DNA of 64,000 bases, from assembly GCF_013390595.1 (NCBI RefSeq), contig NZ_JACAWV010000008.1:62001-126000 (forward strand), given 5' to 3'. Position 1 is the stretch's first letter. Each line of letters starts with the position of its first letter. Position numbers and translations under genes: made by a program. Below the pieces are notes generated by a model. The model worked only from the letters and a program-made list of their open reading frames with translations, was not told the origin of the DNA and ran no database searches. Positions 35,358 to 43,494 of this stretch are shown here, piece after piece. Origin of the DNA: Rhizobium sp. RM. GTDB taxonomy: Bacteria > Pseudomonadota > Alphaproteobacteria > Rhizobiales > Rhizobiaceae.

Positions 35358-36299
35358 ATGAGGAAAAATCGGGTGTTTGCCGCAGCCGTAGTGCTGCTTT
35401 CGTCCACTGCCGCGCATGCGGAAACGTCTGTCTCAATCGGTATGTCGGGCTGGACGGGTTTCGCGCCGCTGACACTTGCCAAGGCAGCGGGCATCTTTGA
35501 GAAGAATGGGCTCAAGGTCGATATCAAGAAAATACCGCAAGCCAGCCGTCACCTCGCATTGGCATCCGGCGATATCCAGTGTGCCGCAACAACCGTTGAG
35601 ACGTGGGTTGCCTGGAATGCCAATGGTGTGAAGTCCACGCAGATCTTCCAGATGGACAAGTCGCACGGTGCCGATGGCATGGTGGTTCGTAGCGACGTGT
35701 CCAAGATCGCTGATCTCAAGGGCAAAACTGTCGCCGCATCCGCACCTGGCACATCTCCCTATTTCTTCCTCGCCTGGATACTCAAGGAAAATGGTCTGAC
35801 GCTGAAAGACGTCAAGGTCGTCAATCTTGAGCCGGGTCCGGCAGCACAGGCGTTTGTCGCCGGTCAGAATGATGCCGCCATGACATATGAGCCGTATCTC
35901 TCCACTGTTCGCGCTGCACCGGATCAGGGAAAGATCATTGCTACGACGCTCGATTATCCGGCGGTGATGGATACGTTCGGATGCACACCGGCTTTCCTGA
36001 AGGAAAACCCCGAAGCAGCCAAGGCGCTGGCCAAGAGCTATTTCGAGGCCCTTGAACTCATCAAGGCCGACCCGCAGAAGTCCTATGAGACGATGGGGGC
36101 GGACGTAAAGCAGTCCGGCGAGGCCTTCGCCGGTTCGGCGAAGTTCCTGGAATGGCAGGACAAGGCCGCCAACCAGAAATTCTTCGAAGGCGAGTTCAAG
36201 ACCTTCTCGGAGAAAGCGGCAGACCTCCTGCTGGAGATCGGCGTGATCAAGTCGAAGCCGGATATCTCGACCCTCGCGGATACGTCTTTCATCAAGTAA
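35358..36299 (+). CDS. NitT/Tau-family ABC transporter substrate-binding protein
   Basis: 313-residue periplasmic protein with signal peptide RKNRVFAAAVVLLSSTAAHA. The mature part has the SsuA/TauA/ThiY-like fold signature: MSGWTGFAPLTLAKAAGIFEKNGL at its start, ASGDIQCAATTVETWV, and LKGKTVAASAPGTSPYFFLAWIL in the second lobe. These families bind sulfonates, nitrate, pyrimidines or related small anions. The HutC-like regulator in the cluster hints at histidine-related or other nitrogen compounds, so the ligand stays open. The ATG at 35358 starts the signal peptide exactly. A strong stem-loop follows. Confidence 0.88.
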   Translation: MRKNRVFAAAVVLLSSTAAHAETSVSIGMSGWTGFAPLTLAKAAGIFEKNGLKVDIKKIPQASRHLALASGDIQCAATTVETWVAWNANGVKSTQIFQMDKSHGADGMVVRSDVSKIADLKGKTVAASAPGTSPYFFLAWILKENGLTLKDVKVVNLEPGPAAQAFVAGQNDAAMTYEPYLSTVRAAPDQGKIIATTLDYPAVMDTFGCTPAFLKENPEAAKALAKSYFEALELIKADPQKSYETMGADVKQSGEAFAGSAKFLEWQDKAANQKFFEGEFKTFSEKAADLLLEIGVIKSKPDISTLADTSFIK

Positions 36300-36313
36300 A
36301 GCATCAGCATCAA

Positions 36314-36347
36314 GGGCGCGGTGGCGAAAAGCACCGCGCCCGTTTTT
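36314..36347 (+). terminator. Intercistronic stem-loop with T-tract after the binding-protein gene
   Basis: GGGCGCGGTG-GCGAAAAG-CACCGCGCCC, a 10-bp stem followed by GTTTTT, 14 bp before the permease start. Acts at most partially, since permease and ATPase follow. Confidence 0.8.
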
Positions 36348-36361
36348 AGCTAGGCGCCAAT

Positions 36362-37135
36362 ATGCACCCTCTTCAACCGATCGGAAACGGAGCGAGGATA
36401 AGCCTCGGCATCCTGTTCTTCGTGCTGTTTTTCCTCGCCTGGGGCATCGCGACCTTGGGTGGTTTTGTGTCCCCCACCTTCCTTGCCGATCCGATCACTA
36501 TGCTGAAGGATGGCATATACCTGCTGACGGATCAGGGGTTCGCGGCCGATATCGGTATGACAGTTTGGCGTGTCGTCGGTGGATTTGTCATGGCCTCGCT
36601 TGTGGCTGTGCCGCTTGGCATCGCCATGGGAGCCTACAAGCCGGTTGAAGCCCTGCTTGAACCGTTTGTTTCTTTTGCGCGCTATCTGCCTGCCTCTGCT
36701 TTCGTCCCGCTTCTGATCCTGTGGGCAGGGATTGGCGAGATGCAGAAACTGCTGGTGATTTTTATCGGTGCCGTATTCCAGATCGTGCTGATGGTGTCCG
36801 TGGCCGTTGCAGGGACAAGGCGCGATCTGGTCGAGGCCGCCTATACGCTTGGTGCCAGAGACAGAGGCGTGGTGCGCCGTGTTCTCATTCCGGCAAATGC
36901 GCCCGATATTGCAGAAATTCTCCGCCTCGTGCTGGGCTGGGCCTGGACCTACGTGATTGTCGCGGAACTGATCGGTGCGTCCTCCGGTATCGGTTACATG
37001 ATTATCAACAGCCAGGCGTTGATGGCGACGGGCCAGATTATCTTTGGCATCATCGTCATTGGCATCATCGGGCTGATTTCGGATTTCGCTTTCAAGTTCT
37101 TGAACCGGAAGCTTTTTGCATGGAGGCTCGCCTGA
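36362..37135 (+). CDS. NitT/Tau-family ABC transporter permease
   Basis: 257-residue inner-membrane protein, BPD_transp_1 family, with six predicted helices. It has the SsuC/TauC-type EAA loop: DLVEAAYTLGARDRGVVRRVLIPANAPDI. Also typical are FVSFARYLPASAFVPLLILWAGIGEMQKLL and the C-terminal GLISDFAFKFLNRKLFAW. Together with the preceding binding protein and the following ATPase it forms a complete importer. The stop overlaps the ATPase start. Confidence 0.92.
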   Translation: MHPLQPIGNGARISLGILFFVLFFLAWGIATLGGFVSPTFLADPITMLKDGIYLLTDQGFAADIGMTVWRVVGGFVMASLVAVPLGIAMGAYKPVEALLEPFVSFARYLPASAFVPLLILWAGIGEMQKLLVIFIGAVFQIVLMVSVAVAGTRRDLVEAAYTLGARDRGVVRRVLIPANAPDIAEILRLVLGWAWTYVIVAELIGASSGIGYMIINSQALMATGQIIFGIIVIGIIGLISDFAFKFLNRKLFAWRLA

Positions 37136-37920
37136 TGAGTGAACTCGTCGTCAAAGGCGTCAGCCGCACATTTCCCGGCGTCCGTGGCGGTCAGCCCACC
37201 CTTGCGCTGCAGCCGACGGATCTGGACATCCCCCGCAACGACTTTGTCACGATCCTTGGCCCGTCAGGGTGCGGCAAGTCGACCCTGCTGCGCATCATCG
37301 CCGGGCTGGATCGACCCACGACGGGCAAGGTTCTGTTGTCTGGTCAGGAAGTGAAAGGCCCAGGCGCCGATCGCGGCATGGTCTTCCAGTCCTACACCCT
37401 TTTTCCTTGGTTGACGGTGCGTGAGAACGTTGCTTTCGGCTTGAGGGAGCGCGGCGTCGCCGAAAAGGAAAAATGGGAGATCGTCGATAGCTACATCGCC
37501 AAGGTCGGTTTGCGCGGGTTTGAGAACCATTGGCCTAAACAGCTTTCGGGCGGTATGCAGCAGCGCACCGCCATTGCCCGTGCGCTGGCGAACGGCCCGA
37601 AGATCCTGCTTCTTGACGAGCCATTCGGTGCTCTCGACAACCAGACACGAGGTTTGATGCAGGAGCTTCTGCTCGGCATTTGGGAGCGCGAGCAGAAAAC
37701 CGTCATCTTCGTGACCCACGACATCGAGGAGGCCGTCTTCATGGCGTCGCGCGTCGTCACGATGTCGGCGCGTCCCGGTCGTATCAAGTCCATCACGCCG
37801 GTCAACCTGCCTCATCCACGCCATTACACCATCAAGGCAAGCCCTGAGTTTTCTCAGTTGCGCGCCGTGCTTACCGAGGAAATTCGCGGTGAAGCCATTG
37901 CTGCGGCAGCGCATGGATAG
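37135..37920 (+). CDS. NitT/Tau-family ABC transporter ATP-binding protein
   Basis: 261-residue ATPase of the SsuB/TauB type. Walker A GPSGCGKST, Q-loop MVFQSYTLFPWLTV, signature QLSGGMQQRTAIARAL, Walker B ILLLDEPFGALD and switch His in VTHDIEEA are all intact. The ATG at 37135 shares its A with the permease stop (TGATG), indicating translational coupling. A regulator gene follows after 28 bp. Confidence 0.95.
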   Translation: MSELVVKGVSRTFPGVRGGQPTLALQPTDLDIPRNDFVTILGPSGCGKSTLLRIIAGLDRPTTGKVLLSGQEVKGPGADRGMVFQSYTLFPWLTVRENVAFGLRERGVAEKEKWEIVDSYIAKVGLRGFENHWPKQLSGGMQQRTAIARALANGPKILLLDEPFGALDNQTRGLMQELLLGIWEREQKTVIFVTHDIEEAVFMASRVVTMSARPGRIKSITPVNLPHPRHYTIKASPEFSQLRAVLTEEIRGEAIAAAAHG

Positions 37921-37948
37921 CTGACGTATCGGGCTTGGAGGAAAGACC

Positions 37949-38692
37949 ATGGGAATGGTGAGCGCAAAGGCCGGTCTTCAGGAAAAGTCGTTGCACGAGC
38001 GGATACGCAATGATGTCGAGCGCCGGATTGTGACCGGCGAATGGCCACCCGGTCATCGCATTCCGTTCGAACACGAGATCACGCGCCAATATGATTGTTC
38101 ACGCATGACGGTGAACAAGGCATTGGGTGAACTCGTACAGCGTGGGCTTATCGAGCGTCGTCGTCGTCTCGGGACATTCGTCAAGCAGCCGCAGGTGCAG
38201 TCTGCCGTGCTTGAAATCCACGATATAGAGCGTGAAGTACATGCGCTCGGTCTGACTTACGGTTACAGGCTGGATAAACGCCTGCTTCGCACTGCTGATG
38301 AGAAGGACAGGCTGGCGATGGAGTTACCTGTCGGTGCGCCTGTCGTCGAATTGACCTGTACGCATTTTGCCGGTGGCGTTCCGTTTTGTCTGGAAGAGCG
38401 CGTCATCAATATCGGCGCGGTTCCGGAAACGGAGTTTGCTGATTTTTCCGAGATCGGGCCTGGAAGCTGGCTTTTGAAAATGGTGCCATGGAGCGCGGCT
38501 GAACATCGGATAAGCGCTGTCGCTATTGACCGGCGCAGCGCCGCCGCACTTGATATTCCAGCCGGGGCTGCCTGTCTTGTCATTCAGCGTCGTACATGGC
38601 ATGGGTCGGAATACATAACCCATGTTCAAGTCACATATCCTGGCGAGCGGCATACACTAGTTGCCCAATTTTCTCCGTCCCAGAAGACTTGA
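37949..38692 (+). CDS. GntR-family transcriptional regulator, HutC-like (UTRA domain)
   Basis: 247 residues. The N-terminal winged helix is GEWPPGHRIPFEHEITRQYDCSRMTVNKALGELVQRGLI, followed by a UTRA ligand-binding domain from about residue 95 to the end. The C-terminal HVQVTYPGERHTLVAQFSP is close to HutC, the urocanate-responsive repressor of histidine utilisation. No hut catabolic genes are nearby. It is probably the local regulator of the ABC transporter in whose operon it lies, acting on the palindrome at 35266. The effector could be urocanate or another small acid. Confidence 0.85.
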   Translation: MGMVSAKAGLQEKSLHERIRNDVERRIVTGEWPPGHRIPFEHEITRQYDCSRMTVNKALGELVQRGLIERRRRLGTFVKQPQVQSAVLEIHDIEREVHALGLTYGYRLDKRLLRTADEKDRLAMELPVGAPVVELTCTHFAGGVPFCLEERVINIGAVPETEFADFSEIGPGSWLLKMVPWSAAEHRISAVAIDRRSAAALDIPAGAACLVIQRRTWHGSEYITHVQVTYPGERHTLVAQFSPSQKT

Positions 38693-38727
38693 AAGAGCAA
38701 TAGTGGTCACTTTTTTGTAAAGATCAG

Positions 38728-38755
38728 TTTACGGTTGCGCTTTTGGCAATATAAT
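38728..38755 (+). promoter_or_regulatory. Candidate exbB promoter
   Basis: TTTACG (38728-38733), 16-bp spacer, perfect TATAAT (38750-38755). The -10 box lies in the loop of the inverted repeat at 38741-38766. Confidence 0.45.
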
Positions 38756-38766
38756 AGTTGTCAAAA
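38741..38766. promoter_or_regulatory. Imperfect inverted repeat over the exbB -10 box
   Basis: TTTTGGCAA and TTGTCAAAA (8 of 9 positions paired) separated by 8 bp. The layout suits a repressor operator; an iron-responsive regulator (Irr or RirA type) is the obvious guess for a tonB operon. Confidence 0.45.
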
Positions 38767-38884
38767 GAACTCATGTTTATTATCGGAACATCGTGCATGC
38801 ACGACGTCATCCGTTATGACCCGGTTTTGAAAAACTGGCCAAATTTTCGGATGGGTTCATCGACGGAAATCCGGGATAAAATTC

Positions 38885-40054
38885 ATGTCAGTTCAGACCT
38901 CCACTTCCTCCGCGCTCACCAAAACGGCAACCAGAGAGCGGCGCATCGCAAAAGTTGCAGTGATCGCGTTGCTGACCGGCCTTCACGCTGGTTCGGTTTT
39001 TGCGCAGGCTGTGCCCGGAACGTCGACAGAAACTGCCCCGCAGCAGACGAACCCAGCCACGCAGACGCCTGCGGCCAACCAGGCACCAACCGCTACACCC
39101 GTAACTCCTGCGCCGGCGCAAACGCCAGCACCGGTAGCACAGCAGACGCAGCCACCCGTTGAGGCGACGCAGCCTCCGGCTGCTGCGCCAGGTGAGCCGG
39201 CGCCTCCCGTTCCCGCGCCGACCAATGAAACTGTCGCTCCGCAGCCGCAAGGCGAGACAACGGCACCTGCAGCCGCCACTGAGAACTCGACGGTACTGGA
39301 GCCTATTGCCGACCCGGCACAGCGTGCAGACATTCCGCACAACCTGTCGCCCTGGGGCATGTTCATGGCCGCCGATTGGGTCGTTAAGGGTGTGATGATC
39401 GGACTTGCCTTCGCCTCGCTTGTGACGTGGACCGTTTGGGTCGCCAAGTCGATCGAGCTTGCTGGCGCACGTGTTCGCGCCGGCAAGACGCTCAAGGTGA
39501 TCCGTAAAGCCAAGTCGCTGGTCGAGGCAACGGAAGCCGTCGAGAAACGAGGCGGTCCTGCTGCGCTCATGCTACGCATGGCCAGCCACGAGATGCACCT
39601 CTCGGACGCCGTTGTTGATCATACCGATGGTGGCGGCATCAAAGAGCGCGTCTCGTCTGCGCTGTCACGCATCGAAACCCATGCCGGTCGCCGTATGGCG
39701 CGTGGAACGGGCGTTCTGGCAACGATTGGCTCCACCGCTCCGTTTGTCGGTCTGTTCGGTACAGTCTGGGGCATCATGAATTCGTTCATCAGCATTTCCG
39801 AAACGCAGACGACCAACCTTGCCGTTGTCGCTCCCGGTATTGCTGAAGCGCTGCTCGCAACCGCCATCGGTCTGGTTGCGGCTATTCCCGCTGTTGTTAT
39901 CTACAACGTCTTCGCCCGCTCGATCACCGGCTATCGCCATTTGCTGGCGGATGCTGCAGCAGGCGTAGAACGTCTTGTCAGCCGCGATCTCGATTTCCGT
40001 CGCATCCCGCCGGGCAGCAGCAGCAAGCCCGCTGTATCTCTGGTCGGACGGTGA
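38885..40054 (+). CDS. exbB: ExbB (MotA/TolQ/ExbB proton channel), with long Pro/Ala/Thr-rich N-terminal region
   Basis: Inner-membrane proton channel component that energises TonB for iron-chelate and heme uptake. The 389 residues comprise a signal-like hydrophobic segment (about 23-43) and a low-complexity region (about 45-135) of Pro, Ala, Thr and Gln. The ExbB core of three helices starts at LSPWGMFMAADWVVKGVM. Core motifs ARGTGVLATIGSTAPFVGLFGTVWGIMNSF and PGIAEALLATAIGLVAAIPAVV are intact. E. coli ExbB has 244 residues. First gene of exbB-exbD-tonB. Confidence 0.94.
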   Translation: MSVQTSTSSALTKTATRERRIAKVAVIALLTGLHAGSVFAQAVPGTSTETAPQQTNPATQTPAANQAPTATPVTPAPAQTPAPVAQQTQPPVEATQPPAAAPGEPAPPVPAPTNETVAPQPQGETTAPAAATENSTVLEPIADPAQRADIPHNLSPWGMFMAADWVVKGVMIGLAFASLVTWTVWVAKSIELAGARVRAGKTLKVIRKAKSLVEATEAVEKRGGPAALMLRMASHEMHLSDAVVDHTDGGGIKERVSSALSRIETHAGRRMARGTGVLATIGSTAPFVGLFGTVWGIMNSFISISETQTTNLAVVAPGIAEALLATAIGLVAAIPAVVIYNVFARSITGYRHLLADAAAGVERLVSRDLDFRRIPPGSSSKPAVSLVGR

Positions 40055-40060
40055 TCGGTC

Positions 40061-40546
40061 ATGGCTGGCGGCATTCGCGAAAACAGCGGAGACGACCTCT
40101 CCGAAAACCATGAGATCAACGTTACGCCGTTCATCGACGTCATGCTGGTTCTGCTCATCATCTTCATGGTTGCCGCACCTTTGGCGACCGTGGATGTAAA
40201 TGTTGATCTGCCTGCATCGACCGCCAAGCCGGCCGAACGCCCGGATGAACCGCTTTATCTCACCGTCAAGGACGATCTGTCTCTCAATCTGGGTAACGAT
40301 CCTGTGGCGCGTGAAGCCCTGGCGGCTGCCATAGACCAGCAGACTGGTGGCAAGAAAGACACGCGTATCTTCCTGCGGGCCGACAAGGCGGTGGATTACG
40401 GGCATTTCATGGAAATCATGAACCTTCTTCGCGACGCCGGATACCTCAAGATCGCGCTAGTTGGTTTGGAGGGTGCCGCTGCCGCTTCGCAAGCTCCCGC
40501 CGCAGCTCAACCACCGGCGCCCACCACGCAGGGAACAGCACCATGA
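40061..40546 (+). CDS. exbD: ExbD biopolymer transport protein
   Basis: 161-residue single-pass inner-membrane protein, the ExbB partner. The start EINVTPFIDVMLVLLIIFMVAAPL contains the membrane helix with the proton-carrying Asp. The periplasmic domain shows KDTRIFLRADKAVDYGHFMEIMNLLRDAGYLKIALVG. A Pro/Ala-rich tail of about 20 residues ends the protein. It starts 6 bp after exbB and overlaps tonB by ATGA. Confidence 0.96.
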   Translation: MAGGIRENSGDDLSENHEINVTPFIDVMLVLLIIFMVAAPLATVDVNVDLPASTAKPAERPDEPLYLTVKDDLSLNLGNDPVAREALAAAIDQQTGGKKDTRIFLRADKAVDYGHFMEIMNLLRDAGYLKIALVGLEGAAAASQAPAAAQPPAPTTQGTAP

Positions 40547-41475
40547 CCGAAAACGGTTACCCGCAGTCCAAGCATTCCCGTATCGGGGAATTGGCGCTGT
40601 GGACCGTCGCGGCGCTGGTTATGTTCGGCGTCCACGCCGGTTTCGCATATTACTTGATGTTGGAGCCCGTTGAGCCGGAGTCGGACGGTTCTCCGCCCGC
40701 TGCAATCATGATCGAAATGGCCGCCATTCCTGAAGCGGTGAATACCGAAGAAACCACCCAGGCACAGGACACGGAAGACGCTGAAGAGGTGAAAACCGAC
40801 AACAGTCAGCCGGTGGAAGAGGTTACTCCTGAAGAGCCCCCACCGCCGCCACCTGAGCCGGTTGCTGAAACCCCGCCGCCAGAGCCGGTGACACCGCCTG
40901 AACCGGTCGAAGAAGAAGTGGCCGAGCCTGAGGAGATTCCGGAACCTGTCGAAGAGATCGATCCGGTGCAGGAAGAAATGATGGCGGCACTCGAGAATGT
41001 CGAGGTGCCTCTGCCCGTCATGCGGCCTCCGCCGCCGCCGGTGGAAAAGAAGGTCGAAAAGAAAGAGCCGGTAGAGAAGAAAAAGGTCGAGCGCGAGCGT
41101 CCGAAGCCGCAGCAGGCATCGCAACTGCGGGAAACCGCGAAAGCCGAAGCGCAACAGTCGGACAGAACGGCCGCATCTCGTAATACCGGCGGACTGTTCT
41201 CGTCTTCCAACGTCTCTCCTGCAAAATGGGGTGCGCGGGTCCGTTCGCACATTGAACGTCGTAAGCCGCGTTCGCTGAGAGGCGGATCGATGACAGCGCT
41301 TGTCCGTTTTCGTGTGAATGATGCAGGCTCCATCAGTGGTGTGAGCGTCATACAGTCGACCGGTGACTCCTCGATCGACCAACAGATTGCTGCATGGGTT
41401 CAGAACGCTTCGCCAGTGCCGGCGCCTCCGCCGGATGCGGGTAAGACAGTCACGGTGCCGATCAGCATTCGATAA
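40543..41475 (+). CDS. tonB: TonB energy-transducing protein
   Basis: 310 residues: membrane anchor at about 18-38 (ALWTVAALVMFGVHAGFAYYL), a long Pro/Glu then Lys-rich periplasmic spacer (about 60-200), and a C-terminal TonB domain (about 230-310). The last contains VRFRVNDAGSISGVSVIQSTGDSSIDQQI. It couples the ExbBD proton channel to outer-membrane TonB-dependent receptors. No receptor gene is adjacent in this window. A strong terminator ends the operon. Confidence 0.95.
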   Translation: MTENGYPQSKHSRIGELALWTVAALVMFGVHAGFAYYLMLEPVEPESDGSPPAAIMIEMAAIPEAVNTEETTQAQDTEDAEEVKTDNSQPVEEVTPEEPPPPPPEPVAETPPPEPVTPPEPVEEEVAEPEEIPEPVEEIDPVQEEMMAALENVEVPLPVMRPPPPPVEKKVEKKEPVEKKKVERERPKPQQASQLRETAKAEAQQSDRTAASRNTGGLFSSSNVSPAKWGARVRSHIERRKPRSLRGGSMTALVRFRVNDAGSISGVSVIQSTGDSSIDQQIAAWVQNASPVPAPPPDAGKTVTVPISIR

Positions 41476-41482
41476 GCAAAAT

Positions 41483-41508
41483 GGCCGGGCTCTCCCGGCC
41501 TTTTTTGT
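41483..41508 (+). terminator. Rho-independent terminator of exbB-exbD-tonB
   Basis: GGCCGGG-CTC-TCCCGGCC with TTTTTTG directly after it. Confidence 0.93.
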
Positions 41509-41614
41509 ATCGACAATATCGACGTCCCCGCCTGTCTCCGGCGTCGAAATGGATTTCGCTCATTGTCTTGATGGTGTAGGTCTTGTCGTCTCCCAGAAAC
41601 AAGGCATCCCACAC

Positions 41615-42604
41615 ATGAAACTATCCATTGCAGAGGCGGAGGATTTTGTATCCTCCATCTTCGAGCGCAACGGCGTTTTGCCTGAAAATGCACGCTCGGT
41701 CGCGCGCGCACTCGTTGCCTCCGAGGCCGCTGGACAGGGCGGTCACGGGTTTCGTCGCATTCCTGCCTATGTAAAACAGGCCCGGTCCGGCAAAGTCGAT
41801 GGCAAGGTGCGTCCTTCCTTCGAGCGGACAAGACCGGGCGTTCTCGCTGTCGACGCCGGTTATGGTTACGCCTATCCGGCGATTGATCTGACCGTTGGCG
41901 AATTGCCGGAAATCGCACGACAACAGGGCATCGCGCTGGCGGTCATCGGTCGCTCGCATCATGCGGGGGTCATGGCGCTGACGGTGGAGCGTTTTGCCGA
42001 AATGGGCCTGGTTGCCCTGATGTTTGCCAATGCACCGGCTTCCATGGCCCCGTGGGGTGGGACGAAACCTCTTTACGGGACGAACCCGATCGCTTTTGCG
42101 ACGCCCGTCAAGGATGCCGATCCGCTGGTGATCGATCTCGCCTTGTCCAAGGTTGCGCGTGGAAAGATCATGGCGGCCCGTCAAAAGGGCGAGACCATTC
42201 CCGGCGACTGGGCCTTCGATCGCGACGGTCGTCCAACCACCGATGCCGAAGAGGCAATGGCCGGAACCATGGCGCCAGCCGGAGAGGCGAAAGGCGCCGC
42301 GCTTGCCTTGATGGTCGAAATCATGGCCGCCGCCCTGACAGGCGGTAACTTCGCTTTTGAGGCGTCCTCGCTGTTCGACGACAAGGGCAATCCCCCATCG
42401 CTTGGCCACACCATCATCGCAATCGACCCATCCTCTACCGGCACGGCTCTTTTCACTGACAGGTTGGCCACGATTGTCGGAGAAATTGAAAGCCAGGAGA
42501 ATGTCCGGCTGCCTGGACGAAGAAGCCAGGGTATACGCCGCAATTCGCTGGAAAGCGGCATTTCGATCGACAGCGATATCCTTGCGGAAATACAGGCACT
42601 TTGA
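41615..42604 (+). CDS. Malate/L-lactate dehydrogenase-family oxidoreductase
   Basis: 329-residue NAD(P)-dependent oxidoreductase of the Ldh_2 family, which includes malate, sulfolactate, ureidoglycolate and delta-pyrroline-2-carboxylate (DpkA-like) enzymes. Motifs seen: SEAAGQGGHGFRRIPAYV, GYGYAYPAID, VIGRSHHAGVMALTVERFAE, NAPASMAPWGG and LYGTNPIAFATP, and the C-terminal LPGRRSQGIRRNSLESGI. Catalytic His is probably in the SHHAG motif. Substrate not readable; the gene has no pathway neighbours. Confidence 0.88.
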   Translation: MKLSIAEAEDFVSSIFERNGVLPENARSVARALVASEAAGQGGHGFRRIPAYVKQARSGKVDGKVRPSFERTRPGVLAVDAGYGYAYPAIDLTVGELPEIARQQGIALAVIGRSHHAGVMALTVERFAEMGLVALMFANAPASMAPWGGTKPLYGTNPIAFATPVKDADPLVIDLALSKVARGKIMAARQKGETIPGDWAFDRDGRPTTDAEEAMAGTMAPAGEAKGAALALMVEIMAAALTGGNFAFEASSLFDDKGNPPSLGHTIIAIDPSSTGTALFTDRLATIVGEIESQENVRLPGRRSQGIRRNSLESGISIDSDILAEIQAL

Positions 42605-42613
42605 AAAAAGAAA

Positions 42614-42641
42614 GCCCGGCGGATCAAAAAGATCCGCCGGG
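42614..42641. terminator. Stem-loop after the dehydrogenase gene
   Basis: GCCCGGCGGATC-AAAA(A)-GATCCGCCGGGT, an 11-12 bp stem. The T-rich tail is on the minus strand side (TTTCTTTTTTC), so it would work best for leftward transcripts, while ending the dehydrogenase mRNA with a plain hairpin. The rest of 42605-42892 shows no clear gene. Confidence 0.7.
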
Positions 42642-42892
42642 TTAAACCGCTCGCGCCTCGACGCAGACAGGAAATCATTTCCTGGCCATTTTCTGGTCCG
42701 CCATCCGTTCGTTCCAGAGCTCAACACCGAAAAGTTGAGCGCAGATCCCTGTGCCTGATGCTCAAAACAAACTGTCTGAGAGCGTCAGTGCCAGTTCCGT
42801 GCTTTTTCCGTGGCTCTGGGCGACAGGATCATGACGCATCAAGTCATCAAGCAGTTTTCACGTTCACGCAAAGGGGACGAATTGCGCGAACG

Positions 42893-43138
42893 TCAGATAT
42901 CGCGGTCAATCAGGCCGCGCAGCAGCGCGGTACTGACGGCATTGAGAAGGTTGGCGGCGCCAAGCTTTGCGCGTGCGCCGTCCAAAACACCCCTGATGTC
43001 TTTTTCGTCATGTCCTGTAGTGGCCGCGATTCGGGAGGGATGCTGTCCCTGAGCGATCAACCCAAGATATTCTCGCTCCATATCGGAAAGGACGATCTCG
43101 GACGGATGATCGTATCCATGCTGCACTTGCGAAGACAT
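42893..43138 (-). CDS. Stand-alone LuxR-type helix-turn-helix protein
   Basis: 81 residues that consist almost entirely of a GerE/LuxR DNA-binding domain: LSDMEREYLGLIAQGQHPSRIAATTGHDEKDIRGVLDGARAKLGAANLLNAVSTALLRGLI. This fits the LuxR pattern of L-x-x-x-E, the G-x(5)-IA turn, the recognition helix and the KL-x-A-x-N segment. There is no receiver or ligand domain. Related small regulators act on motility, exopolysaccharide or quorum genes, but the target is unknown. A 9-bp direct repeat lies 20-46 bp upstream of its start. Confidence 0.75.
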   Translation of the reverse strand: MSSQVQHGYDHPSEIVLSDMEREYLGLIAQGQHPSRIAATTGHDEKDIRGVLDGARAKLGAANLLNAVSTALLRGLIDRDI

Positions 43139-43494
43139 GTTCGTTCTTTTCTTTTTTGGGAACCGGCTCTTTGAAGGGAACCGGGCATTGTCTTTTGCGC
43201 CCGCGAACAACAGAAAACACTCCGTCGTCAGAAGCCTGAAACTGCTCCCGTCGGTTCGTCTGCATCTGGGCCTGGGTCATAAAATAACGGTTTGCACCGT
43301 CAAAACCCCGGAGGCGGCGCCGTTGCCGGGTCCGGAAGATGGCCGCTATTAAGCGATATCGAAAATGAAGGAAATAACTTTAGATGCCACACGTCATGGT
43401 TTTGTTGTTACATTTTGGGGCAATTCGAGTTTTTCCGGGATTTTTTGGTGATGTTTTCTTCTTTGATCGGAAATATAATTGCGAAAATACCGCC
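43139..43494. other. Intergenic region with no recognised gene
   Basis: 356 bp between the AraC regulator and the LuxR-type ORF. Apart from the direct repeat at 43158-43184 I see an AT-richer half (43360-43490) but no convincing ORF, RNA or terminator. Confidence 0.5.
43158..43184. repeat. 9-bp direct repeat upstream of the LuxR-type gene
   Basis: GGGAACCGG at 43158-43166 and 43176-43184, period 18 bp, starting 20 bp upstream of the start codon on the other strand. Confidence 0.5.

Noticed and set aside
38758..39162. 134-codon plus-strand ORF starting before exbB
   Set aside because: Mostly overlaps exbB in another frame; the non-overlapping part starts inside the promoter repeat.
38888..39579. 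Minus-strand frames rich in Arg/Ser/Gly/Cys opposite exbB
   Set aside because: They are the complement of the Pro/Ala/Thr-rich region of exbB; composition is an artefact of the repeats.
40507..41382. 291-codon minus-strand frame opposite tonB
   Set aside because: Shadow of the Pro/Glu/Lys spacer of TonB; long Arg/Leu/Phe low-complexity runs and no recognisable domain.
42758..43352. Plus-strand ORFs opposite and after the LuxR-type gene
   Set aside because: Antisense to a recognisable HTH domain, no ribosome binding site, no motifs.
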